From JBHHYR01 sp046757585 (GTDB taxonomy: Bacteria > Desulfobacterota > Binatia > HRBIN30), in assembly GCA_046757585.1 (NCBI GenBank), contig JBHHYR010000181.1, positions 1-8,147 of the forward strand: DNA of 8,147 nucleotides, read 5' to 3'. The notes under the pieces are model-generated. The model was not told the origin of the DNA. It did no database searches and saw only the letters and a list, made by a program, of their open reading frames with translations. The translations under genes and the position numbers were made by a program. Of the stretch, positions 1-7,662 are shown in pieces; within the stretch, counting starts at the first letter, position 1; every line of letters starts with the position of its first letter.

Positions 1-12
1 GGGAACGGACGC

Positions 13-1197
13 ATGCGCAGCCCTGCAGTGACGTTCTGTGCCAGATATGTTCGGCGGCAGGCCGTCGTCGTTGGCGTGCTGCTGGCGCTGGCCGCGTGCT
101 CCCCGGAATCGGGTGGACGGGCCAGCGGTCAAACCCGTGCCGGCCAGCACGGCGTCGTGCCGGTCTCTGTGGCGTCAGTGGTCCAGCGCGAAGTGCCGGT
201 GCAGCTGCGTGCGATCGGCACCGTCGAACCCTTCTCGACCGTGTCCATCAAGTCGCGAGTGGAAGGGCAGCTGCTTGCGGTGCACTTCCACGAGGGCCAG
301 CCGGTGCACAAGGGAGATCTCCTGTTCACGGTTGACCCGCGGCCGTTCAAGGCCACACTGCGGCAAGCCGAGGCGAATCTGGCCCGGGACGTGGCGGAAG
401 CCAAGAACGCCGCCGCCGATGCGAAGCGTCGTACCCGCCTGTTCGCCCGTGGCTTCGTGTCCAAGGACGAATACGATCAGGCCCGCACGGCAGCGGCGGC
501 GCGGCGTGCGGTGGTAAACGCAGATCGGGCCACGGTGGACAATGCCCGCTTGCGGCTCCAGTACTGCTACATCCGTTCTCCGATGGACGGCCGCGTTGGA
601 CAGCTCCTGGTCCACGAGGGCAACGTGGTGAAGAAGAACGACACGACGCTGGCGGTCATCAATCAGTTGCACCCGGTCTATGTGGCGTTCTCCGTGCCCG
701 AGCAGCAGCTGCCGGTGATCCGGCAACGGGCCGCCGCCACGACGCTGCAGGTGCAGGCATTCGCGCCGCCGCACAATACCCATCCTGCCCTGGGCAGGCT
801 GAGTTTCATCAATAACGCAGTCGACACCAGGACCGGCACCATCCTGCTCAAAGGCCGGTTTGCCAATGATGATGAGACACTCTGGCCCGGCCAGTTCGTC
901 GACGTGGCGCTGACACTTGGCACCCGTACCGATGCCCTCCTGGTGCCGGCGCAGGCAATCCAGACCGGCCAGCAGGGCCAGTACGTGTTTGTGGTGACCC
1001 CGGACCTGACCGCCGAGGTTCGCCCGGTCGTTACCGGGGAGCGGATCGGACAGGAGGTGATCGTCGCGAAGGGCTTAGCGCCCGGGGAGCGGGTGGTGAC
1101 CGACGGCCAAATCCGGCTGGCGGCGGGCTTCAAGGTACAGTTGAAGCACGAGGGAGGGACTGGAGGCAGGACAGGGGGCTCGACTGCTGTCGACTAG
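13..1197 (+). CDS. RND efflux periplasmic adaptor (membrane fusion protein), predicted lipoprotein, MdtA/AcrA-like
   Basis: This is a membrane fusion protein that would bridge the RND pump encoded just downstream to an outer-membrane channel across the periplasm. The 394-residue length is normal for the family. The N-terminus reads as a lipoprotein signal: basic RYVRR at 11-15, a hydrophobic stretch at 17-28, and a lipobox LAAC with Cys29; Ser30 follows it. The first lipoyl/barrel half is at about 60-115 (VDPRPFKATLRQAEANL at 107-123, a family signature), the alpha-hairpin at about 115-180, and the second lipoyl half at 181-218 (IRSPMDGRVGQLLVHEGNVV). The beta-barrel follows at about 220-302, with NNAVDTRTGT at 267-276 and the WPGQF segment at 291-295. 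The membrane-proximal domain runs to about 376, and the tail is Gly-rich. The ATG is at base 13; the 12 bases before it are open in frame with no clear Shine-Dalgarno, so a longer start outside the window cannot be excluded. The stop lies 9 bases before the pump gene. Family assignment is firm; substrate is unknown. Confidence 0.93.
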   Translation: MRSPAVTFCARYVRRQAVVVGVLLALAACSPESGGRASGQTRAGQHGVVPVSVASVVQREVPVQLRAIGTVEPFSTVSIKSRVEGQLLAVHFHEGQPVHKGDLLFTVDPRPFKATLRQAEANLARDVAEAKNAAADAKRRTRLFARGFVSKDEYDQARTAAAARRAVVNADRATVDNARLRLQYCYIRSPMDGRVGQLLVHEGNVVKKNDTTLAVINQLHPVYVAFSVPEQQLPVIRQRAAATTLQVQAFAPPHNTHPALGRLSFINNAVDTRTGTILLKGRFANDDETLWPGQFVDVALTLGTRTDALLVPAQAIQTGQQGQYVFVVTPDLTAEVRPVVTGERIGQEVIVAKGLAPGERVVTDGQIRLAAGFKVQLKHEGGTGGRTGGSTAVD

Positions 1198-1206
1198 AAA
1201 TCCTCG

Positions 1207-4200
1207 ATGAACATCGCGGCACCATTCATCCGCCGGCCAGTTGCCACGACGCTGCTCATGGTGGCAGTGCTCCTTTTCGGCACGTTGGGATACCGGAACT
1301 TGCCGGTGAGCGATCTGCCCAACGTGGATTTTCCCACTCTGCTGGTGACGGCGAGCCTGCCGGGATCCAGCCCGGAAACGATGGCCTCTTCCGTGGCCAC
1401 GCCACTGGAGCGGCAGTTCTCCACTATCGCCGGCCTGGCGTCGATGAACTCGATGAACTCGCTTGGCACGACCCAGGTGGTCCTGCAGTTCGAGTTGAAC
1501 CGGAACATCGACGCCGCGGCGCAAGATGTGCAGGCCGCGATCACTCAGGCGGCTCCGCTCCTCCCGCCCGGTATGCCGAACCCGCCCACGTTTCGGAAAG
1601 TCAACCCGGCCGACCAACCCATCATGTACATCGCGCTGACGTCGGCAACCCTCCCCCTGTGGACGCTCGACGAGTACGGCGAGACACTGCTGGCGCAACG
1701 CATCTCCATGGTGAGCGGCGTGGCGCAGGTGCGGGTCTTCGGGGCGCAGAAATACGCGGTCCGTATCAAGCTCGATCCGAGGATCCTTGCGAGCCGCGGG
1801 ATCGGTATCGATGAGGTGGCGCAGGCTGTGCGCGCCGCAAACGTCAACCTGCCGACGGGGACCCTACAAGGTTCCCATCGGCGGTTCACTGTCGAGGCCA
1901 CTGGCCAGCTGACGAACGCCGCGCGCTACCGTCCGGTGATCGTGACGTACCGCAACGGTTCACCGGTGCGCCTGGCGCAGCTCGGTACGATCATGGATAG
2001 CGTCGAGGATGACAAGACCGCAGCCTGGTACGGCGCGGCGGCCACGCTGCAGCGCTCGGTCGTCTTGGCCGTGCAGCGTCAGCCCGGTACCAATACGGTC
2101 GCCGTGGCGCAGGCGGTGAAGGACGTGTTGCCGACCCTTGCTCGGCAGCTGCCGCCGTCCGTCGAGCTGCACGTGCTCTTCGACCGCTCCGAGTCGATCC
2201 TGGCATCGGTGAACGACGTGAAGGGCACGATGCTCCTGGCGTTGGTGCTGGTCGTCATGGTGATCTTTCTCTTCCTGCGCAACGTGTCCGCCACCATCAT
2301 CCCCAGCCTGGCGCTCCCACTTGCCATCGTGGGTGCCTTCGCTGCCATGTACCCTCTCGGGTACAGCATCGACAACCTCTCCCTGTTGGCGCTGGTGCTC
2401 TCGATCGGCTTCGTGGTGGACGATGCCATTGTCATGCTCGAGAACATCGTGCGGCACATGGAGATGGGCAAGCAGCCGCGTCAGGCCGCGCTCGACGGCT
2501 CGCGCGAGATCGGGTTCACCATCCTGTCCATGACCCTGTCGCTGGCGGCAGTGTTCATACCGCTGCTCTTCATGCCCGGCATCCTCGGCCGCCTCTTCCA
2601 CGAACTGGCAGTGACCATCTGTGTGGCCATCCTCATTTCTGGTGCCGTCTCGCTCAGCCTTACTCCCATGCTGTGCAGCCGTTTTGTGCGGCCGCCATCG
2701 GCGGAACGCCATGGCCGCTTGTACGCGGCCACCGAGCGCGTGTTCGACGGCATGCTGCGGCTGTACGAGCGTAGCTTGCAGTGGGTCCTGCGCCACCGTC
2801 CGGCGACCATGACCGCCTCCGTGCTCATTCTCCTGGCGACCGCCGGGCTCTTTGTCCGCATTCCGAAAGGTTTCATTCCGAATGAGGACCGCAACGCGAT
2901 TTTCACCGTCACCGAGGGACCGCAGGGGGCCTCGTTTGCCGCGATGGTGCGCAATCAACTGGCGGTGGCCAACATCGTGCGCGAGGATCCCAGCGTGCAG
3001 AAGCTGTTCTCGGTGATCATTGGCGCCGCCGCCGCGGGCAGCACCGTCAACCAGGGTCGTATGTTCATCCACCTGAAACCGCACGGCGAGCGGCCCAGCA
3101 TCCACACGGTCATTGCGACCCTGCGCCGAAAAGTGGCGGCGGTGCCGGGACTGCGCGTGTTCATGCAGGAACTCCCCGCGATCCGCATCGGTGGGCAGCT
3201 GACGAAAAGCCTGTACCAGTTCACGTTGCACAGCCCGAACACGCAGGAGCTGTACCGCAGCGCCCAGGCGTTGCAGGCACGCCTGCGCAAAGTGCCAGAG
3301 CTCCGGGATGTGACCAGCGACCTGCAGAACCGGAATCCCAAGGTCAGCCTGACGATCGATCGCGACAAGGCCTCGCGGCTGGGAATCAGCGCCGAGCAAA
3401 TCGAGAACGCCCTCTTCGACGCATACGGCGACCGCTGGATCTCGACCATCTTTGCCCCGAACGATCAGTACAAGGTCATCATGGCCCTCGAGGATCGCTA
3501 CCAGCAGGACCCCGCGACGCTGTCGCTGCTGCACGTGCGCTCCGCGGCGGGGCGTTTGGTGCCGCTGGATGCGGTGACAACCATGCGTGAAAGCATCGGC
3601 CCGCTGACCGTGAACCACGCCGGGCAGCTTCCCGCGGTGACGATTTCCTTCAATCTCAAACCTGGAGTCTCGCTGGGCGATGCGGTGGACAAGATCAACA
3701 CGCTCGCACGGCAGACGCTGCCGGGCACCATCACAACGAGCTTCCAAGGGACCGCTCAGGCGTTCGAGTCGTCGCTCTCGGGCTTCTGGCTGTTGCTCAT
3801 TGCCGCCATCCTGGTCATCTACATCGTGCTGGGAATTCTGTACGAAAGCTTCGTGCATCCCATTACGATCCTCTCGGGTCTGCCCTCGGCGGGCTTCGGA
3901 GCCTTGCTGACGCTGCTGCTGTTCAGGACGGAGCTGAACATCTACGGGTTCGTCGGCGTGATCATGCTCATTGGGATTGTGAAGAAGAACGCGATTATGC
4001 AGATCGATTTCGCCCTCGATGCGCAGCGCAACGAGGGCAAGCGCCCGCTCGACGCCATCTACGCGGGCTGCATCATCCGTTTTCGTCCCATCATGATGAC
4101 CACAATGGCAGCACTGCTCGGGACGTTGCCGATTGCCATCGGTTTCGGTGCAGGGGCGGAAGCGCGCCGCCCGCTGGGGCTGGCGGTCGTGGGCGGTTTG

Positions 4201-4353
4201 CTCTTTTCACAGCTGATTACGCTCTACCTCACGCCGGTGTACTACACGTATCTGGAAGCGTTCGTAGCCAGGGGTCGCCGCCGGCGCCAGTGGCGGCACG
4301 CCCGGCTGGGACGGTCGGTAGCGGGTGCAGCAGGCCGCACGAGCGGGCTGTGA
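1207..4353 (+). CDS. RND multidrug efflux permease, HAE1 / MdtB-MdtC-like
   Basis: This is an inner-membrane proton-antiport pump that expels hydrophobic or amphipathic compounds from the periplasm and inner leaflet. At 1048 residues it is full length. The start MNIAAPFIRRPVATTLLM is the family's N-terminal cytoplasmic helix and TM1. The first periplasmic porter/docking loop covers about 32-335, with RKVNPADQPIM at 130-140. TM2-TM6 lie at about 340-490 and carry the proton-relay pair Asp405-Asp406 in SIGFVVDDAIVMLENI. The second periplasmic loop runs about 555-855 and begins with the GFIPNED motif (555-561). TM8-TM12 lie at about 858-1015, with the TM10 Lys927 in IVKKNAIM and Arg960 in the RFRPIMMTT segment, matching the AcrB charged relay. 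A basic cytoplasmic tail follows (RGRRRRQWR, 1022-1030). All key residues are present, so the pump should be active. Similarity of the periplasmic loop to MdtB/MdtC is recognition from memory. There is no strong Shine-Dalgarno before the ATG; coupling to the adaptor is likely. The stop TGA shares one base with the next start. Confidence 0.95.
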   Translation: MNIAAPFIRRPVATTLLMVAVLLFGTLGYRNLPVSDLPNVDFPTLLVTASLPGSSPETMASSVATPLERQFSTIAGLASMNSMNSLGTTQVVLQFELNRNIDAAAQDVQAAITQAAPLLPPGMPNPPTFRKVNPADQPIMYIALTSATLPLWTLDEYGETLLAQRISMVSGVAQVRVFGAQKYAVRIKLDPRILASRGIGIDEVAQAVRAANVNLPTGTLQGSHRRFTVEATGQLTNAARYRPVIVTYRNGSPVRLAQLGTIMDSVEDDKTAAWYGAAATLQRSVVLAVQRQPGTNTVAVAQAVKDVLPTLARQLPPSVELHVLFDRSESILASVNDVKGTMLLALVLVVMVIFLFLRNVSATIIPSLALPLAIVGAFAAMYPLGYSIDNLSLLALVLSIGFVVDDAIVMLENIVRHMEMGKQPRQAALDGSREIGFTILSMTLSLAAVFIPLLFMPGILGRLFHELAVTICVAILISGAVSLSLTPMLCSRFVRPPSAERHGRLYAATERVFDGMLRLYERSLQWVLRHRPATMTASVLILLATAGLFVRIPKGFIPNEDRNAIFTVTEGPQGASFAAMVRNQLAVANIVREDPSVQKLFSVIIGAAAAGSTVNQGRMFIHLKPHGERPSIHTVIATLRRKVAAVPGLRVFMQELPAIRIGGQLTKSLYQFTLHSPNTQELYRSAQALQARLRKVPELRDVTSDLQNRNPKVSLTIDRDKASRLGISAEQIENALFDAYGDRWISTIFAPNDQYKVIMALEDRYQQDPATLSLLHVRSAAGRLVPLDAVTTMRESIGPLTVNHAGQLPAVTISFNLKPGVSLGDAVDKINTLARQTLPGTITTSFQGTAQAFESSLSGFWLLLIAAILVIYIVLGILYESFVHPITILSGLPSAGFGALLTLLLFRTELNIYGFVGVIMLIGIVKKNAIMQIDFALDAQRNEGKRPLDAIYAGCIIRFRPIMMTTMAALLGTLPIAIGFGAGAEARRPLGLAVVGGLLFSQLITLYLTPVYYTYLEAFVARGRRRRQWRHARLGRSVAGAAGRTSGL

Positions 4354-5549
4354 TGGCTCGGGTTCAGTACGTCGCTATTGGCGGGGTGGTGGTTCTGGTC
4401 GCGGCAGCGGGCTACGCCTATTGGCGGCGCAGCGATCAGGCCACCGCGCGGGGCTACGTGACACAAAAGGTCGAGCGAGGCACGGTGGCCGCCACGGTGC
4501 TCGCTACCGGTACGGTCAACCCGGTCACCATCGTGCAGGTCGGCACCTACGTCTCCGGCCCGATTCAGGCGCTCTACGCCGACTTCAACTCACCGGTACA
4601 CAAGGGCCAGCTGGTGGCGAAAATCGACCCCGCTCCTTTTGCCGTCAAGGTGCAGCAGGCAGAAGCCAACGTGGCCAACGCGCGGGCCAAGGTCGCCAAA
4701 GACCGGGCAGACCTGGCACTGAAGAAACTCACACTGCGGCGGAACCGGCAGCTCCTGGCCAAGCACCTCGTGTCGCAAAACGACGTCGATACGGCTCAGA
4801 GCGTCGCGGACCAGGCTGTAGCACAACTCGCCCTGGACAAAGCTGCCGTCCAGCAGGCCGCCGCATCGCTGCAAGAAGCCCGCATCAATCTTGCCTATAC
4901 GGACATTACCTCGCCGGTCGATGGGGTCGTCGTGTCGCGCGACGTGGACGTCGGCCAAACGGTCGCGGCGAGCTTTCAAACCCCGACCCTGTTTCTGATT
5001 GCGGAAGACCTTACCAAGATGCAGGTGGACACGAACGTGAGTGAGTCGGATATTGGTGCCGTGCTCCCTGGCCAGGCCGCCTCGTTCGCCGTCGATGCGT
5101 ACCCGGACAAGACGTTCGCGGGCACGGTCACGCAGGTGCGCAACGCCCCGATCACGGTGCAGAACGTGGTCACGTACGACGTGGTCATCGGCGTCCGTAA
5201 TCCCAACTTGGAGCTCAAGCCAGGCATGACCGCGACGGTGACGATCACCACGGCGCGACGCGGCAACGTCCTCAAGATTCCGCTGCGCGCGCTGCGTTTC
5301 CACCCGGAGCACACGACTGGCGCCGTGGCGCCGGCGGACCGGCAGCGCGCGCCCTCGGTCTGGGTCCTGCAGGGGGACGGGACCCTGCGCGCGGTCGAGG
5401 TGCAGACCGGTGTCCGCGATGATGAATACGCTGAGCTGATCTCGGGCGACTTGCAGGCCGGCGACGCGCTGGCTGTCGCCTTCCGGCAGGCACCGGAGCG
5501 TGCCCGGCATAGCCGGCCACCATCGTTCCCGGGGCGGCGGCACCGGTGA
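4353..5549 (+). CDS. MacA-like periplasmic adaptor of an ABC efflux system (HlyD/MFP family)
   Basis: This is an adaptor of MacA type, expected to work with the MacB-like ATPase and permease that follow and to link them to a TolC-type channel. From the ATG at 4353 it has 398 residues. One membrane anchor is at about 6-23 (VAIGGVVVLVAAAGYAYW), with no lipobox Cys, unlike the first adaptor. The first lipoyl half is at about 50-95 (GQLVAKIDPAPF), and a long alpha-hairpin at about 98-180 is rich in Ala, Gln and Lys. The second lipoyl half is at 180-215 (DITSPVDGVVVSRDVDVGQTV), with the MacA-typical LFLIAEDLTKMQVDTNVSESDIG at 213-235. The beta-barrel and membrane-proximal domain follow, with ELKPGMTATV at 287-296. 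The C-terminus is basic. An in-frame GTG at 4290 would add 21 residues without hydrophobic character and would lie inside the pump gene. I chose the ATG because it overlaps the pump stop as TGATG and places the anchor at the very N-terminus. Function is firm at family level. Confidence 0.92.
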   Translation: MARVQYVAIGGVVVLVAAAGYAYWRRSDQATARGYVTQKVERGTVAATVLATGTVNPVTIVQVGTYVSGPIQALYADFNSPVHKGQLVAKIDPAPFAVKVQQAEANVANARAKVAKDRADLALKKLTLRRNRQLLAKHLVSQNDVDTAQSVADQAVAQLALDKAAVQQAAASLQEARINLAYTDITSPVDGVVVSRDVDVGQTVAASFQTPTLFLIAEDLTKMQVDTNVSESDIGAVLPGQAASFAVDAYPDKTFAGTVTQVRNAPITVQNVVTYDVVIGVRNPNLELKPGMTATVTITTARRGNVLKIPLRALRFHPEHTTGAVAPADRQRAPSVWVLQGDGTLRAVEVQTGVRDDEYAELISGDLQAGDALAVAFRQAPERARHSRPPSFPGRRHR

Positions 5550-5552
5550 GTC

Positions 5553-6299
5553 ATGCGCCCGCCGCTGATTCGGGTCTGTGACCTGTGGAGGGTCTACGCG
5601 TCGGGCGATGTCGAGGTACCGGCGCTCCGTGGCGTCTCGCTCGATATCCGGGGCGGAGAATTCGTCGCGGTCATGGGTGCGTCCGGTTCCGGCAAATCGA
5701 CGTTCATGAACATCTTGGGCTGCCTCGACCGGCCGACGCGCGGGACCTACCACCTCGCCGGCACTGACGTTGCCACGCTCTCGCCTGATCAACGAGCGAG
5801 CATCCGCAACCGCCAGCTCGGCTTCGTGTTCCAGAACTTCAACTTGATTCCGCGGACCAGCGCCATCGAGAACGTCGAGCTGCCCCTGTTCTACAGTGAC
5901 GTTCCGCTCGACGAGCAGCGCCAGCGTGCCCGTGCGGCACTGGCGGCCGTGGGCCTCGGCGAGCGCGCACACAGCCTGCCCAGCCAGCTCTCCGGCGGGG
6001 AGCAGCAACGGATCGCCATCGCCCGCGCCCTCGTCAACCGCCCCTCGGTGCTGCTCGCGGACGAGCCGACCGGGAACCTCGATACGCGGACCAGCGGCGA
6101 GATCCTGAAGATCATCCAGGGCCTCAACCGCGAGCAGGGTATTACGGTCGTCTTGGTGACGCACGAGGCCGACATCGCCGCGTACGCGGAGCGGGTGATT
6201 ACCTTTCGCGACGGGCAGGTGGTCGCCGATGTGCGACAGGCTGCACCACCGGCATCTCCCCTTCACACCTCGCGTGTGCGCACTGGGAGCGGAGGATGA
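5553..6299 (+). CDS. ABC transporter ATP-binding protein, MacB/LolD type
   Basis: This is the cytoplasmic ATPase that powers the MacB-like permease encoded next. At 248 residues it is a single nucleotide-binding domain of the LolD/MacB/FtsE group. Walker A is GASGSGKST at 42-50 and is followed by the group's FMNILGCLDRPTRG. The Q-loop Gln94 sits in FVFQNFNLIP, the signature LSGGEQQR is at 146-153, Walker B VLLADEP is at 166-172 with catalytic Glu171, the D-loop GNLD is at 174-177 and the H-loop His204 is in LVTHE. All catalytic elements are intact. In E. coli MacB the same domain is fused to the permease in one chain; here it ends and the permease is a separate protein whose ATG overlaps this stop by four bases (ATGA). 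The ATG lies 3 bases after the adaptor stop. The last 20 or so residues (from about 228) are Pro/Ser/Arg-rich and not part of the fold. Confidence 0.95.
   Translation: MRPPLIRVCDLWRVYASGDVEVPALRGVSLDIRGGEFVAVMGASGSGKSTFMNILGCLDRPTRGTYHLAGTDVATLSPDQRASIRNRQLGFVFQNFNLIPRTSAIENVELPLFYSDVPLDEQRQRARAALAAVGLGERAHSLPSQLSGGEQQRIAIARALVNRPSVLLADEPTGNLDTRTSGEILKIIQGLNREQGITVVLVTHEADIAAYAERVITFRDGQVVADVRQAAPPASPLHTSRVRTGSGG
6285..6289 (+). promoter_or_regulatory. Ribosome binding site of the MacB-type permease
   Basis: GGGAG lies six bases before the ATG at 6296, inside the 3' end of the ATPase gene. A second purine run, GGAGG at 6291-6295, abuts the ATG and is too close to serve by itself. This supports the 6296 start and, together with the ATGA overlap, translational coupling. 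Confidence 0.6.
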
Positions 6300-7528
6300 A
6301 GCTCCTGCGGATGACTGTGCGGGCGGCGTTGCGGGCGCTGCGGCGCAACAAGCTGCGCTCCGGACTCACGATGCTCGGGATCATCATTGGCGTGGCAGCG
6401 GTGATCGCGATGGTCGGCATTGGCCAGGGGGCCTACGCCGCCGTCCAGAAGCAGATCAGCAGCCTGGGCACCAACATGCTGATTGTCATCCCGGGCGCCA
6501 CAACCTCCGCCGGTGTACGGTCAGGCTGGGGAGGCGTCTCGACGCTGACCACCGGCGATGGCGTCGCGATCCGGAAGGAATGCCCAGCCGTAGAAGATGT
6601 CACCTACTTCAAGCGCCAGGTGGTTCAGGTGGTCTATGGCAACCGGAACTGGGCCACGGCAGCCCAGGGCACGACGCCTTCCTATCCGCAGGTTCGTAAT
6701 TGGCCGCTACGGGCCGGCCACTTCTTCACGCAGCGCGATGAAGACACGGCCAACCGGGTGGTGGTGCTGGGTCAGACAGTGGCGGATCACCTCTTCGGTC
6801 CCGGCGAGGATCCGATTGGCGCCATCATACGTATCAAGAACGTGCCCCTGCGGGTCATCGGGGTGCTGGAAGCCAAAGGGCAGACCACCTGGGGGCAGGA
6901 TCAGGACGACGTGATGCTCATGCCGTTCACGACAGCCGAGCGCCGCGTCATCGGCACCCGGTTCGTTGGCAGCGTCGCCATGATCTTCGCGTCCGCCGTT
7001 GCGACCGATGCGATCCCTGAGGCCGTCGAGCAGATGACTGCTGTGCTGCACCGGCGGCATCACATTCAACCGGGTCAGGAAGACGATTTCACGGTCCGTA
7101 GTCTGAACGACATGGCCAAAGCGTCGGCGAACGCCAGCAAGGTGATGACCAGCTTGCTGCTCAGCGTCGCCTCGATTTCCCTGCTCGTTGGCGGGATCGG
7201 CATCATGAACATCCTCCTGGTGTCGGTCACCGAACGCACCCGGGAGATCGGCATTCGCATGGCGGTCGGCGCCAAGCGCCGCCACATCCTGCTGCAGTTC
7301 TTGGTGGAAGCGGTCACCCTCAGCATGGTCGGTGGCTTGGCGGGTGTACTTGTCGGCATCGCCAGCGCGCGCCTGATCTCCTACTTCGCCGCCTGGCCGA
7401 CGCTGCTGTCCGCTCCCGCCGTCGTCGGCTCGTTTCTGTTCTCCGGAGCCGTCGGGGTATTCTTCGGTTTCTACCCCGCCCGCAAGGCCTCTCGCCTCGA
7501 CCCGATCACCGCGCTCCGGTACGAGTAA
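6296..7528 (+). CDS. ABC transporter permease, MacB-type (FtsX fold)
   Basis: This is the membrane subunit of the ABC efflux machine. In the MacB family it does not form a classical channel; it uses ATP-driven mechanotransmission to push periplasmic substrates through the adaptor and outer-membrane channel. It has 410 residues. A short cytoplasmic helix (ALRALRRNKLRSGLTMLGI, 11-29) leads into TM1 at about 23-42. The MacB periplasmic core domain covers about 45-280, with the conserved DDVMLMPFTTAERRV at 204-218. The FtsX domain carries TM2 at about 284-308, the cytoplasmic turn SVTERTREIGIRMAVGAKR at 310-328, TM3 at about 335-360 and TM4 at about 376-395. The ending FGFYPARKASRLDPITALRYE is the family's usual C-terminus. 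The start is an ATG overlapping the ATPase stop, with GGGAG six bases before it. It corresponds to the C-terminal part of E. coli MacB, split from its ATPase. It is the last gene of the operon. Confidence 0.94.
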   Translation: MKLLRMTVRAALRALRRNKLRSGLTMLGIIIGVAAVIAMVGIGQGAYAAVQKQISSLGTNMLIVIPGATTSAGVRSGWGGVSTLTTGDGVAIRKECPAVEDVTYFKRQVVQVVYGNRNWATAAQGTTPSYPQVRNWPLRAGHFFTQRDEDTANRVVVLGQTVADHLFGPGEDPIGAIIRIKNVPLRVIGVLEAKGQTTWGQDQDDVMLMPFTTAERRVIGTRFVGSVAMIFASAVATDAIPEAVEQMTAVLHRRHHIQPGQEDDFTVRSLNDMAKASANASKVMTSLLLSVASISLLVGGIGIMNILLVSVTERTREIGIRMAVGAKRRHILLQFLVEAVTLSMVGGLAGVLVGIASARLISYFAAWPTLLSAPAVVGSFLFSGAVGVFFGFYPARKASRLDPITALRYE

Positions 7529-7555
7529 CAGGGGCCCGCCTTCTTAATTTAGCAG

Positions 7556-7574
7556 CTCGGCGCCGTAGCGCGAG
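7556..7574. other. Hairpin between convergent genes (weak terminator candidate)
   Basis: CTCGGCGC (7556-7563) can pair with GCGCGAG (7568-7574) across a CGTA loop, giving a 7-bp GC-rich stem with one bulged G. It lies 28 bases after the permease stop. No T-run follows on either strand, so it is not a canonical intrinsic terminator; it could slow transcription or protect the 3' end. Confidence 0.3.
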
Positions 7575-7614
7575 GAATCCCCCGCAATCAGTTCTGGGTT
7601 CTGAGTGCGGCGAC

Positions 7615-7632
7615 TTCGCGTCTTGGCGCGAG
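7615..7632. other. Hairpin downstream of the ribbon-helix-helix gene (weak terminator candidate)
   Basis: TTCGCG (7615-7620) pairs with CGCGAG (7627-7632), one G-T wobble included, around a six-base loop. For the minus-strand gene ending at 7663 it lies about 30 bases past the stop. There is no U-tract in either direction, so a terminator role is only possible. Confidence 0.25.
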
Positions 7633-7662
7633 CACCAGTCCTGGTTCTGCCGCGCAGGGCGC

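Noticed and set aside
1441..1461. Tandem 9-base repeat TCGATGAAC twice in the pump gene
   Set aside because: It encodes SMNSMNS at a position where RND pumps normally carry a Ser/Thr/Met-rich segment of the same length, so no insertion is implied.
1960..3858. A 632-codon open frame on the minus strand opposite the pump gene
   Set aside because: It is antisense to a clearly recognisable RND pump, and its composition (long His/Gln/Arg/Asp-rich runs, no domain) is typical of a shadow frame in GC-rich DNA.
4590..6266. A 558-codon open frame on the minus strand opposite the MacA-like and ATPase genes
   Set aside because: It crosses two real genes, has Arg/Asp/His/Gly-rich low-information sequence and no recognisable motif, so it is a shadow frame.
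7529..7662. Intrinsic terminator for the efflux operon
   Set aside because: The hairpins present are short and none is followed by a T-run on either strand, so I list them only as weak hairpins.
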